DNA of 64,000 bases. Origin: an uncultured Pelagibacteraceae bacterium. GTDB lineage: Bacteria; Pseudomonadota; Alphaproteobacteria; Pelagibacterales; AG-422-B15. The notes under the pieces were generated by a model that was given only the letters and a program-made list of their open reading frames with translations, ran no database searches and was not told where the DNA came from. The DNA lies in assembly GCA_902523455.1 (NCBI GenBank), contig CABYZG010000001.1, forward strand, positions 1 through 64,000, read 5' to 3'. A program made the translations under genes and the position numbers. Below are positions 11,587 through 22,104 of the stretch, in pieces (the first letter of the stretch is position 1; each line of letters begins with the position of its first letter).

Positions 11587-12053
11587 ATATCAATATTATT
11601 AATTTCTTTAAATATGCTTGTATAAAGTCTTCTTTTAAAGGGAACGATTTTTTTAAGTATTTTATCTTGTGTAGACCATTCCCATTTCTTAAATTCTGGT
11701 TTCTTTGTTTTAATATTTATATCTTCATCTTTTCCGGTAAAACTTATTATAAACCATTTTTGTTTTTGACCAATAAATCTACCTTTCCAAAGTTTTTTTC
11801 TTAAATAAGAAGGAAGTTTATAAAAATACCAAGTTTTACTTTCATATAAAATTTTATAATTTTTTTTAATTCCAGTTTCCTCTTTCATTTCTCGTATAAC
11901 AGCTTTTGCAGGGCTTTCTCCTTTATCAATTCCACCTTGTGGCATCTGCCAAGCTGATTTATCTTTATCAAATCTTTGTCCAATAAAAATTTGATTCTTA
12001 GAGTTAAGAATGATCATTCCAACTCCTCTTCTATACCTTGGTTTTTGATCCAT
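11583..12053 (-). CDS. rppH: RNA pyrophosphohydrolase (Nudix)
   Basis: RppH removes pyrophosphate from triphosphorylated mRNA 5' ends and starts RNA decay. The 156-residue protein begins YRRGVGMIILNSKNQIFIGQR, the family start, and carries a Nudix box GGIDKGESPAKAVIREMKEETG with its catalytic glutamates. WQMPQGG upstream of the box is also typical. It is the last gene of the long leftward series and lies 27 bases after ctpA. A Nudix hydrolase for dinucleoside polyphosphates is the alternative, but sequence and neighbourhood favour RppH. Confidence 0.93.
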   Translation of the reverse strand: MDQKPRYRRGVGMIILNSKNQIFIGQRFDKDKSAWQMPQGGIDKGESPAKAVIREMKEETGIKKNYKILYESKTWYFYKLPSYLRKKLWKGRFIGQKQKWFIISFTGKDEDINIKTKKPEFKKWEWSTQDKILKKIVPFKRRLYTSIFKEINNIDI

Positions 12054-12080
12054 TCTGTTCTGTTGCTTAAAATATTAATT

Positions 12081-13229
12081 TTATTCAACCATCTTTTCTT
12101 TATCAAAAAGATCTAGAGCATAATTTAATTGATTATCGGTTTCTTCGTCCTCATCGTAAATATAATCAATTTTAATATCTGGAGTTATTCCAACTCTATG
12201 AATAGAGTCACCAGAGGGCGTATAATAAAGCGCTGTTGTCATTCTGATGGCACTTGAGTCTTTTAATGGAAAGATCGTTTGAACTGATCCCTTTCCGTAT
12301 GATTGTTCTCCAAGAATAATTGCGCGTTTATGATCTTGAAGCGCACCCGCAACAATTTCGGATGCTGATGCAGATCCCTGATTTATAAGAACAATAATTG
12401 GCTTATCGTTAGCAATGTCGCCACCTGACGCTGTAAATCTTGATATATCATTTTTATCCCTTCCCTTTATTGATACAATTTCACCAGATTTTAGGAAGTT
12501 ATTTGTAACTTTTGCTGATTGATCCAATAAGCCACCAGGATTATTCCTTAAATCAATTATGTAACCTTCAATATTATTTTTTCCGATACTGTTTGATAAT
12601 TCTTTTACAGCATTTCTAATGCCTTTATCAGCTTGTTCGCTGAATGATATTAATCTTATGTATCCAATGTTACCCTCAGCCTTAAATTTAACTGCTTGCA
12701 CAGTTATAACCGCCCTTTTTAATGTCACATCTATGGGGTCTTCTTCTCCGATTCTAACCACTTTTATTGTTAATGATTTACCTACAGGCCCTCGTAAAAG
12801 TTCAACAGCTTCACTTAGTGTTAATCCAAGCACGTCAATTTCATTAATATGTGTAATATAATCACCAGGGCGCATTCCTGCTCTCGCAGCCGGAGTGTCA
12901 TCAATTGGGGAAATTACTTTTACATACCCGTTTTCCATTGTTACCTCAATTCCAAGTCCCCCAAATTCGCCTTTAGTTTCTTCTTGCATATCAGTATAAA
13001 TTTCTGAATCCATATAGCTTGAAAATGGATCCAATGATTGAAGCATACCGTTAATTGCGTATTCAATTACCTTCTCGTCATCTATATCCTCGACATAATT
13101 ACTTTTTATAATGTCAAAAACATCCCCAAAGACATCCAATTTTTTATAAAGGTCTTGGTTATTTGCAGAGATATAATTAAAGCTAAAAAGCGATATAACA
13201 AAGGATAGCGTAATAAACAAAATTTTCAT
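12081..13229 (-). CDS. ctpA: Carboxy-terminal processing protease (S41)
   Basis: This is a periplasmic serine protease of 382 residues that trims proteins from their C-terminus. In order: a signal peptide (hydrophobic to about residue 22), an N-terminal helical segment, a PDZ domain (around GGLGIEV...AGMRPGDYI), and the S41 domain with the catalytic Ser in GSASASEIVAGAL and Lys in SYGKGSVQ. It follows rlmH by two bases. In many alphaproteobacteria a peptidoglycan hydrolase activator (EnvC) gene lies between rlmH and ctpA; it is absent here. Confidence 0.94.
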   Translation of the reverse strand: MKILFITLSFVISLFSFNYISANNQDLYKKLDVFGDVFDIIKSNYVEDIDDEKVIEYAINGMLQSLDPFSSYMDSEIYTDMQEETKGEFGGLGIEVTMENGYVKVISPIDDTPAARAGMRPGDYITHINEIDVLGLTLSEAVELLRGPVGKSLTIKVVRIGEEDPIDVTLKRAVITVQAVKFKAEGNIGYIRLISFSEQADKGIRNAVKELSNSIGKNNIEGYIIDLRNNPGGLLDQSAKVTNNFLKSGEIVSIKGRDKNDISRFTASGGDIANDKPIIVLINQGSASASEIVAGALQDHKRAIILGEQSYGKGSVQTIFPLKDSSAIRMTTALYYTPSGDSIHRVGITPDIKIDYIYDEDEETDNQLNYALDLFDKEKMVE

Positions 13230-13231
13230 TT

Positions 13232-13666
13232 TTAAACTCTATGATATGGATGATTAGATACAATAGTAGCAGATCTATATATTTGTTCTAATAAAATTAT
13301 TAGTGCAAATGAGTGCGTTAATGTCATTTTACTCAAGGAAATAACCTTATTACTTTTTTCTAGTATACCTTTCTGAATACCATCAGTACTGCCAACAATA
13401 AATTTCAAGTTTTTGAAATTATTATTAAATAAGAATACTTTTAAGTCTTCAGTTGAAAAATACTCACCTTTCTCATCAAGGCTTATAAAACACTCATTGG
13501 CCTTCTTTTTAACTATTCTATTTTCAATTCCTTTATTATTAATTTTTACTGTTTTTATATCAGTTATAATATTTCTAAACTGTGAAATACGTTTTATATA
13601 AATATCATGAAGTTGTTCTTCATGATCAAATTTAAATTTATCAAAATGTAGAATTTCAATTTTCAT
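13232..13666 (-). CDS. rlmH: 23S rRNA (pseudouridine1915-N3)-methyltransferase RlmH
   Basis: RlmH is a SPOUT methyltransferase that modifies helix 69 of 23S rRNA. The 144-residue protein has the SAM-binding knot elements FIVGSTDGI and LSKMTLTHSFALIILLEQIYR and ends in the diagnostic HPYHRV. The N-terminal half is more divergent than usual. It sits 11 bases after rsfS in the same direction; the rsfS-rlmH pair is conserved in many bacteria and ties ribosome silencing to 50S modification. Confidence 0.92.
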   Translation of the reverse strand: MKIEILHFDKFKFDHEEQLHDIYIKRISQFRNIITDIKTVKINNKGIENRIVKKKANECFISLDEKGEYFSTEDLKVFLFNNNFKNLKFIVGSTDGIQKGILEKSNKVISLSKMTLTHSFALIILLEQIYRSATIVSNHPYHRV

Positions 13667-13677
13667 TTTAGGATCAA

Positions 13678-14001
13678 TTATTCAATTTCTGCGGACCACA
13701 TATTTTCTAAGTTATAAAATTTTCTAATTTCATCTTTGAATAAATGTATAATAACGTCACCACTATCAATTACTATCCAGCCACTGTCTTGGTTTCCCTC
13801 AATTGATGGCAGTGTAATATTTAGACTTTTAAGCATTTTATGAACTGATTGGGAAATCGCGTTTATATGTCTATTTGATGTTCCAGTTGCAAATACTAGG
13901 TGGTCAGCTAGCGAAGTTTTTTTAGATATATCTATAGAGACTATATCCAGAGCCTTATTATCCTCTAAATCACTTAATATTTTTTTTAGTATTTGAGTCA
14001 T
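13678..14001 (-). CDS. rsfS: Ribosomal silencing factor RsfS
   Basis: RsfS (Iojap/RsfS family) binds ribosomal protein L14 and blocks subunit joining in starved cells. The 107-residue protein has the typical elements KALDIVSIDISKKTSLADHLVFATGTSNRH split across its first half, then GWIVIDSGDVIIHLF and a C-terminal YNLENMWS. Its start overlaps the nadD stop by four bases, the common nadD-rsfS arrangement. Confidence 0.95.
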   Translation of the reverse strand: MTQILKKILSDLEDNKALDIVSIDISKKTSLADHLVFATGTSNRHINAISQSVHKMLKSLNITLPSIEGNQDSGWIVIDSGDVIIHLFKDEIRKFYNLENMWSAEIE

Positions 14002-14555
14002 TTATTATTTCTAATGGCAGTTGATGACTCACTTACATTGAAGTCACGAATAAATATCCAAGCAGGTGATTTGGTAAATATCAACTTTGCATCAGACAAT
14101 TTTATTTGGTTGTTTTTAAATTTTTCCGCAACTATAGAAGTAAGTGGATTATACAATTTTTCATTACGATTAAATACAGCAATAGGCATTTGATTAAAAA
14201 TATCTAAATAATTTTTCCATTTATTCATTTCTTCAAAAGAGTCACTACCCATTAAAAATATGAACTCATCCTCGGTAAAGTTAGATTTGATATGTTTCAA
14301 ATTATCAATTAAATAATTTGAGTTAGTAATATCCTCAAAAAATTTCAGTTTAATATTGTTATTGCCTAATAGTTTTTTTGCTTGATTATTTCTTTCTTCA
14401 AATGACATATAATCATCTTTTTCCTTCAATGGATTTTGCTTTGTGATCATCCACCAGACTTCGTCAAGATCAAAAATTTGAATTGCCTTGTCTGATAATT
14501 TTAAATGTCCTAAATGTGCTGGATTAAATGAACTTCCTAAAATGCCAATTTTCAT
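13998..14555 (-). CDS. nadD: Nicotinate-nucleotide adenylyltransferase
   Basis: NadD adenylates nicotinate mononucleotide in NAD synthesis. The nucleotidyltransferase signature GSSFNPAHLGHL lies at the N-terminus and the second signature ESSTAIRNN near the C-terminus. At 185 residues it is slightly short for the family (about 190-215). It starts one base after the proA stop and overlaps rsfS by four bases, so it is translated from the middle of a long operon. Confidence 0.94.
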   Translation of the reverse strand: MKIGILGSSFNPAHLGHLKLSDKAIQIFDLDEVWWMITKQNPLKEKDDYMSFEERNNQAKKLLGNNNIKLKFFEDITNSNYLIDNLKHIKSNFTEDEFIFLMGSDSFEEMNKWKNYLDIFNQMPIAVFNRNEKLYNPLTSIVAEKFKNNQIKLSDAKLIFTKSPAWIFIRDFNVSESSTAIRNNK

Positions 14556-15812
14556 TTACGGTCTAACCTGTCCATTTCCTCTCACTATATATTTATAAGT
14601 AGTCAGCCCCTCTAATCCAACTGGCCCTCTGGCGTGCAATTTGCCGGTAGCAATTCCTATTTCAGCGCCTAAACCAAATTCGCCTCCATCTGCAAATTGG
14701 GTTGAGGTGTTATGCATAACAATTGCACTACCTACGGTATTTAAAAACTTTTCAACTTTCTCTTTATCTTCAGAAATAATACTCTCTGTATGACCTGATC
14801 CATATGTAGCAATATGTTCTATTGCTTCATCTACCCCTTTAACAGTCTTTATAGATATTATTGCATCCAAATATTCTGTACCCCAATCTTCTTCGGATGC
14901 TTTTAAAACTTTGTCTGAGATTTTCATACATACATTATCTCCTCTTACTTCACAGCCCCCATTAATTAAATCAGTAATAATTTTTGGTAAATGAGTGTCG
15001 ACACAGTTTTCATCAATTAATATAGTTTCAGCTGCACCACAAATTCCAGTTCTTCTCAATTTTGCATTTTCTATGATTTTGCTTGCTATTTCTGTATCTG
15101 ATGTTTCATCAACATATAAGTGACATATTCCATCGAGATGTCCAATAACAGGTATTTTTGCGGTGTCTTGAACTTTTTTTACTAAACCTTTACCGCCTCT
15201 AGGTACTACAACATCAATATATTTTCCCATTTTAGCAAGCATGTAATCTACTGCCGCTCTATCTGTGGTGCTTACATATTGAACAATATGTTCGCTAACA
15301 GAATTTTCCTTTAAAGCCCCTTGTATCGATTTTACCATTTCTGAGTTAGTGTTAAAGCACTCAGATCCTCCTCTTAGTATTACGCTATTGCCAGCTTTTA
15401 GACATAAAACTGTCGCATCAACTGTAACATTTGGTCTGCTTTCATAAATAATTCCGATAACACCAAGAGGAACAGACACTCTTTCAACTAACATTCCATT
15501 TGGCCGTTTATTAGAATAAAGTTTGTTTCCAACTGGATCTTCTAAAGAAATAACATTTTCAATTGACGACAGTATTCCATCAAATCGTTCGTCATCTAAC
15601 ATAAGTCGATCAACCATTGCTTTTGAAAGACTATTTTCAGAGTTGCTAATATCTAATGAATTAGCATCTAAAATATTTTTTTTATTCTTTTCTAAGCTTA
15701 CTATAATTGATTTTAAAATATTGTTTTTATCTCTTTCGTTCAAAGATTTAATGTCTTTTGAGGCCCTAACACTGTTTTCACCCATCTTTTCTAATTCTAA
15801 TTCAATGCTCAT
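14556..15812 (-). CDS. proA: Glutamate-5-semialdehyde dehydrogenase
   Basis: ProA reduces gamma-glutamyl phosphate to glutamate semialdehyde in proline synthesis. The 418-residue protein has the substrate-site cysteine in RRTGICGAAETILID, VIYESRPNVTVDA, and the C-terminal HARGPVGLEGLTTYKY, all family hallmarks. It overlaps proB by four bases. ProB and ProA form a channelled complex, so coupled translation makes sense. The third enzyme, ProC, is not in the window. Confidence 0.97.
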   Translation of the reverse strand: MSIELELEKMGENSVRASKDIKSLNERDKNNILKSIIVSLEKNKKNILDANSLDISNSENSLSKAMVDRLMLDDERFDGILSSIENVISLEDPVGNKLYSNKRPNGMLVERVSVPLGVIGIIYESRPNVTVDATVLCLKAGNSVILRGGSECFNTNSEMVKSIQGALKENSVSEHIVQYVSTTDRAAVDYMLAKMGKYIDVVVPRGGKGLVKKVQDTAKIPVIGHLDGICHLYVDETSDTEIASKIIENAKLRRTGICGAAETILIDENCVDTHLPKIITDLINGGCEVRGDNVCMKISDKVLKASEEDWGTEYLDAIISIKTVKGVDEAIEHIATYGSGHTESIISEDKEKVEKFLNTVGSAIVMHNTSTQFADGGEFGLGAEIGIATGKLHARGPVGLEGLTTYKYIVRGNGQVRP

Positions 15813-16918
15813 ATCAAAACTAAATCGTCCTTATGTATCATTTCTTCTCTGTAAGAGTAACTTAGAATGTTAGCTATTTCATCACTTTTGTGTCCCATAA
15901 TTTTAATACTTTCTTCCGCAGCGTAACCTGCTAAACCTATACCTATTTTATTTTGGTCAGATGACAATACTTCAATAACATCTCCTCTCTCAAAGTTTCC
16001 CTCTACTGACTTTACACCAGCTGGTAAGAGACTGCTTCCTTTTTTAAGTGCATCAACAGCTCCATCATCAATTATTATTTTACCTACAGGCTTCATTGTT
16101 CCCGCGATCCATTGCTTGCGTGCTGCCAAGGGGGTCTTAGTTGGTTCAAACCATGTACATGGACGTCCCTCAAATAAGGACTTTACAGGTCTCATTATAG
16201 AACCATTAGTAATTGCTAAGTGACAGCCTGATAGTATAGCTGTCTTTGCGGCTTGAATTTTTGTCTTCATTCCACCTTTTCCGTAATCCGAAATTGATTG
16301 CCCAATCATTTTTTCAATATCTTTATCAATTTCACTTACCTTGTTTATCAATTTTACATCCTCATCAGTACTAGGATCAGCAGAATAAAGGCCATTAATA
16401 TTAGATAATAAAATAAGACAATCTGCACTTGTTATTTGAGCCACTCTTGATGCAAGTCTATCATTGTCCCCATATCTTATTTCACTTGTCGCAATTGTAT
16501 CATTTTCATTAACGACTGGAACAATACCTAGTTTTAATAATGTATCTATTGTTCTTCTGGCATTTATTGATCTTCTTCTTTGTTCAGTATCATCTAAGGT
16601 AAGAAGAATTTGGGAAATTTTAATTTCATTTTTTTCAAAGGCACTCTTAAATGAGCCCATCAAATGTATTTGGCCCACAGCAGATACAGCTTGATTCATA
16701 TCCATCTTCATATTTTTCATATCAAGATCTAAATCTTTTGCGCCCATCGCAATTGCTCCAGAAGAAACAATTATAACCTCTTTATCATTTTCTCTTAAAT
16801 ATTTAACATCTTCAGCAAGACTATTAAGCCATTCCTTATTAAGACTTCCCGAAGTTTCATTGAATAGAAGTGCAGATCCAATTTTGATAATAATTCTATT
16901 TGTTTGTTCTAATTTCAT
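15809..16918 (-). CDS. proB: Glutamate 5-kinase with PUA domain
   Basis: ProB phosphorylates glutamate, the feedback-controlled first step of proline synthesis. The 369 residues comprise an amino-acid-kinase domain (KIGSALLFN near the start, IVSSGAIAMGA, NENDTIATSEIRYGDNDRLA) and a C-terminal PUA domain from about residue 275. It directly follows obgE (no gap) and overlaps proA. Proline inhibition would act on the kinase domain, but that is family knowledge, not visible here. Confidence 0.97.
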   Translation of the reverse strand: MKLEQTNRIIIKIGSALLFNETSGSLNKEWLNSLAEDVKYLRENDKEVIIVSSGAIAMGAKDLDLDMKNMKMDMNQAVSAVGQIHLMGSFKSAFEKNEIKISQILLTLDDTEQRRRSINARRTIDTLLKLGIVPVVNENDTIATSEIRYGDNDRLASRVAQITSADCLILLSNINGLYSADPSTDEDVKLINKVSEIDKDIEKMIGQSISDYGKGGMKTKIQAAKTAILSGCHLAITNGSIMRPVKSLFEGRPCTWFEPTKTPLAARKQWIAGTMKPVGKIIIDDGAVDALKKGSSLLPAGVKSVEGNFERGDVIEVLSSDQNKIGIGLAGYAAEESIKIMGHKSDEIANILSYSYREEMIHKDDLVLI

Positions 16919-17920
<1,002 letters not shown>

Positions 17921-17926
17921 TTAGAT

Positions 17927-18184
17927 TTACTGTTTGGGAACAACAGAAATAAATGTTTTTCCGTTTTTTTTCTTACCAAACTTTACAAAGCCATCAACAA
18001 GCGAAAAAATTGTATGATCTTTTCCAAGGCCTACATTATCACCTGGGTGCCATTTAGTACCCCTTTGTCTTGCTATGATGTTACCAGGTATTACAGTTTG
18101 ACCACTGTATTTCTTTATACCCAATCTTCTTCCAGCTGAGTCTCTTCCGTTTCTCGATGAGCCGCCAGCTTTTTTAGTTGCCAT
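17927..18184 (-). CDS. rpmA: 50S ribosomal protein L27
   Basis: L27 reaches toward the peptidyl-transferase centre of the ribosome. The 85-residue protein begins [20 protein letters not shown] and has the conserved [21 protein letters not shown]. There is no cleavable N-terminal extension of the Firmicute type. It is two bases from rplU and co-transcribed with it. Confidence 0.98.
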   Translation of the reverse strand: MATKKAGGSSRNGRDSAGRRLGIKKYSGQTVIPGNIIARQRGTKWHPGDNVGLGKDHTIFSLVDGFVKFGKKKNGKTFISVVPKQ

Positions 18185-18186
18185 TA

Positions 18187-18621
18187 TTAGCTATCCTTTT
18201 TTTTTACAGTTTTCTTTTTAACTGTAGTTTTCTTTTTTGTAACTGTTTTGTTTTCAGTTTCTAACTTCGTATCACTTGCTTTCTTCACAGCTTTTTTTGA
18301 AGCGAATCCAGGTATATCAAGTGAATTAATTTTTAAAAAAGTTATATCCTGTCTGTGACCATTAAGCCTTCGATAGTTTTTTCTTCTTTTCTTCTTAAAT
18401 ACTAAAATTTTTCTATCTCTGTCTTGTTTAACAATTTCAGCATTAACTTTCGCGCCACTGATTTGTGGAGATCCCACAGAAAATTGTTCTTTATCACAAG
18501 CGAAAAGGACATCATCGATAGTGATCTTATCACCATCTTTGCCATCAATTTTGCTCACACTCAACATAGTGTTTTCGCTAACTTTATACTGCTTTCCGCC
18601 AGTTGAAATAATCGCAAACAT
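18187..18621 (-). CDS. rplU: 50S ribosomal protein L21 with lysine-rich tail
   Basis: The first ~103 residues are a normal L21 ([38 protein letters not shown]). The remaining ~40 form a low-complexity tail rich in lysine, threonine and valine (for example [19 protein letters not shown]). L21 binds 23S rRNA near helix 46; the tail probably adds RNA contacts and is seen in various lengths in alphaproteobacteria. This is the promoter-proximal gene of the long leftward operon. Confidence 0.97.
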   Translation of the reverse strand: MFAIISTGGKQYKVSENTMLSVSKIDGKDGDKITIDDVLFACDKEQFSVGSPQISGAKVNAEIVKQDRDRKILVFKKKRRKNYRRLNGHRQDITFLKINSLDIPGFASKKAVKKASDTKLETENKTVTKKKTTVKKKTVKKKDS

Positions 18622-18656
18622 AATAGAAATTACTATTTGATATTAAAAGTGGCCTG

Positions 18657-18684
18657 AATATAAACGTCACTTTTCTTATGTCAA
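18657..18684 (-). promoter_or_regulatory. Sigma-70-type promoter for the rplU operon
   Basis: Reading leftward, a perfect -35 TTGACA (18679-18684) is followed after 16 bases by TATATT (18657-18662), one mismatch from the -10 consensus. It lies about 36 bases before the rplU start codon. It is one of the best matches to consensus seen in the window, as expected for ribosomal protein genes. Confidence 0.7.
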
Positions 18685-18786
18685 TAGCCATAATTTCAGA
18701 TAAAAAAACTTAAAATCTGCGAGATTTATGCATAAAATATACATATAAATACCCTACTTAATCAGCGTTTTATCAAATAAATAAAT

Positions 18787-20001
18787 ATGACCTTATCAAT
18801 AAAACCATTCAAAGCCTTTAGGCCTTTACAGAAAAGAGTAGAGGAAGTGGTATTGCCAACTTTTGATAATTTAACGAACAAACAGTTAAATAAAATTTTA
18901 AAAGAGTCAGAATATAATTTCCTAAACGTAGTAAGCCCAAAAGCATTTTACCCTAACATTACCAAAAAAAATTCAAAAAAGCACGCATACGAGCACTTAG
19001 AATCTATGATTAAGAATAATATTATTTTTCAGGAGAAGGAAGAATGTTTTTATATATATTGTTTAGATAAATATAATAAGAAGCAGTTTGGTATAGTCGC
19101 ATCAATAGAGTTCGAGGAAGGGAATAATAAAATTCTGAAACATGAAGCAATATTTAAAGCACGATCGGATTCTATCATGGAAACAATTGAACATACAAAA
19201 ATGCAAATAGGTCCAGTTTATTTATCCTATAAAAATCAAAATAGCAGACCCATTGATTTTAAAAAATACAAAAGAAAAAAACCTCTTTATAAATTTAAGT
19301 CGCCAGGCGGTACAACTAGATCTCTTTGGAAAGTAAGTGAAAAAAATGAAATCCAATCTTTGAGAAAGAAATTATCAAAAATTCGAAAATTTTATATTGC
19401 TGATGGGCATCACAGGTACTCCGCTATTGAAACTTTAAATAAAAAGAAAAATATTAATAAAATTAAAAAAGAAAAAATAAACCTTCTTGCGGCAATATTT
19501 GATGAGCATTCTGTTAATATATTGAGCTTTCATCGACTAGCTAAATTTAAAAATTTTAATCAACAAAAAATAATTCAGGCCTTAAAGAAAAAATTTAAGC
19601 TAGAAAAAAAATTAAAATTTAAAAATCCGTGTGACCCAGGCAGTGTGATGATATATTTAAATAAAACTTGGTACAATGTTTCACTCACATCAAATAAAAA
19701 ACTCTATACTAAATATGAAACTGACACTGACATAGTTGAGAAAATAATGATAAATAGTATCATTAAAAAACAATGTAATTGTTCTTTAGTAAATTTGTCG
19801 AATATTCCTGGTAAATTTGATCATAAAAAGTTAGCAAATGAAGTGGATAAAGGTGTGGCAGATATAGGATTTTTTATTTGCCCTTTACCGATGAAAAAGA
19901 TAATGTCCATTGCAGACAAAGGTAAGATTGTCCCTAAAAAGTCAACTTACTTTGATCCGAAGCCTGCTGATGGCTTGGTTAATTTGCTTATGGATATTTA
20001 A
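18787..20001 (+). CDS. DUF1015 family protein
   Basis: The 404-residue protein belongs to the DUF1015 family, recognised by an N-terminal IKPFKAFRPL and the central YIADGHHRYSAIETL motif, with the PYDV-like region replaced by VSPKAFYP. The biochemical role is not established; members are often next to serC/serA, as here, which suggests a link to serine or amino-acid metabolism. The body is unusually lysine-rich. The serC ATG lies four bases after its stop. Confidence 0.85.
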   Translation: MTLSIKPFKAFRPLQKRVEEVVLPTFDNLTNKQLNKILKESEYNFLNVVSPKAFYPNITKKNSKKHAYEHLESMIKNNIIFQEKEECFYIYCLDKYNKKQFGIVASIEFEEGNNKILKHEAIFKARSDSIMETIEHTKMQIGPVYLSYKNQNSRPIDFKKYKRKKPLYKFKSPGGTTRSLWKVSEKNEIQSLRKKLSKIRKFYIADGHHRYSAIETLNKKKNINKIKKEKINLLAAIFDEHSVNILSFHRLAKFKNFNQQKIIQALKKKFKLEKKLKFKNPCDPGSVMIYLNKTWYNVSLTSNKKLYTKYETDTDIVEKIMINSIIKKQCNCSLVNLSNIPGKFDHKKLANEVDKGVADIGFFICPLPMKKIMSIADKGKIVPKKSTYFDPKPADGLVNLLMDI

Positions 20002-20005
20002 TTTA

Positions 20006-21166
20006 ATGGAAAAGCCCGCTCAGAAGCCTCATTATCCTTATTTTTCATCCGGTCCCTGCGCCAAACCTCCTGGATGGTCGTTTGATAATTTAAAAAATGC
20101 AGCTCTTTCAAGGTCTCACAGATCTGGTGCAGCTGTTAAAAAACTTCAAGAGGTAATTGATAAGTCAAGACAACTGTTGGAAATTCCTGATGACTACTTA
20201 ATTGGTATTGTTCCAGCTTCTGACACTGGCGCTGTTGAAATGGCTATGTGGTGTATGCTTGGTCAAAGAGGAGTTGAAGTTTATTCATGGGAAAATTTTG
20301 GTCATGACTGGAATATTGACGCAGGAGAACAACTGCCTCTAAAAGATAAAAAGTTAATTAAAGCAGAATATGGCGAGCTTCCTGATTTTTCTGATAGCAA
20401 TTCTGACAACGATATTATTTTTACATGGAATGGTACTACCGCAGGTGTAAGAATAAAAAATACTGATTGGATAAGTGATCAAAGAAAAGGATTAACAATA
20501 TGTGATGCCACATCAGCAGTTTTTTCAATGCATATGGATTGGCATAAATTAGATGTTATTACTTACTCATGGCAAAAAGTTTTAGGAAGTGAAGCTGCTC
20601 ATGGTATGTTGATTTTATCCCCTCGTGCAGTTGAACGACTTGAAACTTTCACTCCACCATGGCCCATCCCAAAAATATTTCGTCTAGCAAATAATCAAAA
20701 ATTAATTTCAGGAATATTTTCTGGAGCAACAATAAACACTCCATCCATGATCAGTGTTGAAGACGTATTAAATTCCCTTAACTGGGGATTAGAGTTAGGC
20801 GGTTTAAATAAATTAATTGATATATCAGAAACAAATTTAAAATTAGTTAATAATTGGATTGATAAGCATGATAATTTTGAATTTCTAGCTAAAGATCCAG
20901 AGACCAGATCTTGTACTTCAATTTGTATACTTCCAAAGGATGAGTGGTTTAAAACTCTTAATGACGAGGACAAAGTAAATTTTATGAAGGAAGTTTGTTC
21001 ATTGCTTGAAAGCAATGAAGCAGGATATGATCTAAACTCCTATAAAACGGCGCCACCGGGAATTAGAATATGGGGCGGTTCAACAGTTGAAAACAAAAAT
21101 GTTGAACTTGTTCTACCTTGGATTGACTGGGCTTATTTAACAACTAAAGAAGCCTTTAAAAAGTGA
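20006..21166 (+). CDS. serC: Phosphoserine aminotransferase
   Basis: SerC converts 3-phosphohydroxypyruvate plus glutamate to phosphoserine. It is of the alphaproteobacterial/Methanosarcina-like subfamily, with PYFSSGPCAKPPGW near the start and the PLP lysine in TYSWQKVLGSEAAHG. The frame is open further upstream to 19910, but that would overlap DUF1015 by about 90 bases and add an unrelated hydrophobic stretch; the ATG at 20006 gives the family start (386 residues). Its stop overlaps the GTG of serA by four bases. Confidence 0.95.
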   Translation: MEKPAQKPHYPYFSSGPCAKPPGWSFDNLKNAALSRSHRSGAAVKKLQEVIDKSRQLLEIPDDYLIGIVPASDTGAVEMAMWCMLGQRGVEVYSWENFGHDWNIDAGEQLPLKDKKLIKAEYGELPDFSDSNSDNDIIFTWNGTTAGVRIKNTDWISDQRKGLTICDATSAVFSMHMDWHKLDVITYSWQKVLGSEAAHGMLILSPRAVERLETFTPPWPIPKIFRLANNQKLISGIFSGATINTPSMISVEDVLNSLNWGLELGGLNKLIDISETNLKLVNNWIDKHDNFEFLAKDPETRSCTSICILPKDEWFKTLNDEDKVNFMKEVCSLLESNEAGYDLNSYKTAPPGIRIWGGSTVENKNVELVLPWIDWAYLTTKEAFKK

Positions 21167-22104
21167 ATAAAGTACTTATTGCCGATAATGTTTCTGACGC
21201 TGTCTTTAAAGTATTTGATGAAAATAACATTGAATATGTTCAGAAAACAGGTCTTAGTGAAGACGAGCTTTCAAGAGAAATCGTAGATTACGCCGGGTTA
21301 GTAATTAGATCAGCAGTCACTGTAACTGACAAAATAATAAGCAGCGCTAAAAATCTGAGAGTTATTGGTAGGCCAGGCGTAGGGGTTGACAATGTTGACC
21401 TTGACTCAGCTACCAAAAATAACATTGTAGTCATGAACACTCCTCTTGGAAATGTTCAAGCAACTGCCGAACTTACATTTTCTATTATACATGCATTAAT
21501 GAGAAAAATTACAGAGGCAAATGAGTCAATGCACAGTAAAAAATGGGAGAAAAAGAATTTCATTGGATCTGAGATGTTGGGCAAAACTATTGGCATCGTA
21601 GGATTTGGGAATATAGGAAAAAAAATTTCTGAAATATCACACGTATATGGAATGAATGTTCTTGTTCATAGTGCTTCATTAAGTGATACAGAACAAAAAA
21701 AATATAAAGTTGAAAAAGTATCTTTTGAAGAAATTTTGTTACACTCAGATATTATAACTTTTCATAATAAACTATCAGATAAATCAAAATATATGATTAA
21801 TAAAGACACTCTTAAAACAATTAAAAAAACAGCAATTATTATTAATTGTGCGAGAGGTGGAATTGTAAATGAAAATGATGTTAAGAATGCAATTGATAAA
21901 AATGGTTTAGGAGGATATGGCTGCGATGTTTACGAGAAAGAGCCACAAACTGATAGTATATTCTCAGGTATGAAAAAAGTTGTAATGACACCTCACATCG
22001 GCGCCAGTACTGCAGAGGCGCAAGAAAAAGTTGCTATACAAATTGCAGAGCAAATGGTCGATTATCTTTTAAATAATAATGTAGTTAATCAAGTAAACAA
22101 ATAA
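21163..22104 (+). CDS. serA: D-3-phosphoglycerate dehydrogenase, short form
   Basis: SerA oxidises 3-phosphoglycerate, the entry to serine synthesis. The 313 residues hold the substrate domain (RPGVGVDNVDLDSA), the NAD-binding domain (GIVGFGNIGKKIS) and the catalytic-His region TPHIGAST. No ACT or intervening regulatory domain follows, so serine feedback through an ACT domain is not possible. The start codon is GTG overlapping the serC stop (GTGA). A general 2-hydroxyacid dehydrogenase is possible on sequence alone, but the serC coupling makes SerA clear. Confidence 0.92.
   Translation: MNKVLIADNVSDAVFKVFDENNIEYVQKTGLSEDELSREIVDYAGLVIRSAVTVTDKIISSAKNLRVIGRPGVGVDNVDLDSATKNNIVVMNTPLGNVQATAELTFSIIHALMRKITEANESMHSKKWEKKNFIGSEMLGKTIGIVGFGNIGKKISEISHVYGMNVLVHSASLSDTEQKKYKVEKVSFEEILLHSDIITFHNKLSDKSKYMINKDTLKTIKKTAIIINCARGGIVNENDVKNAIDKNGLGGYGCDVYEKEPQTDSIFSGMKKVVMTPHIGASTAEAQEKVAIQIAEQMVDYLLNNNVVNQVNK

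Noticed and set aside
19910..20005. Longer N-terminus of SerC beginning at 19910
   Set aside because: It overlaps the DUF1015 end by about 90 bases and gives an unrelated hydrophobic leader; the ATG at 20006 starts at the family N-terminus.
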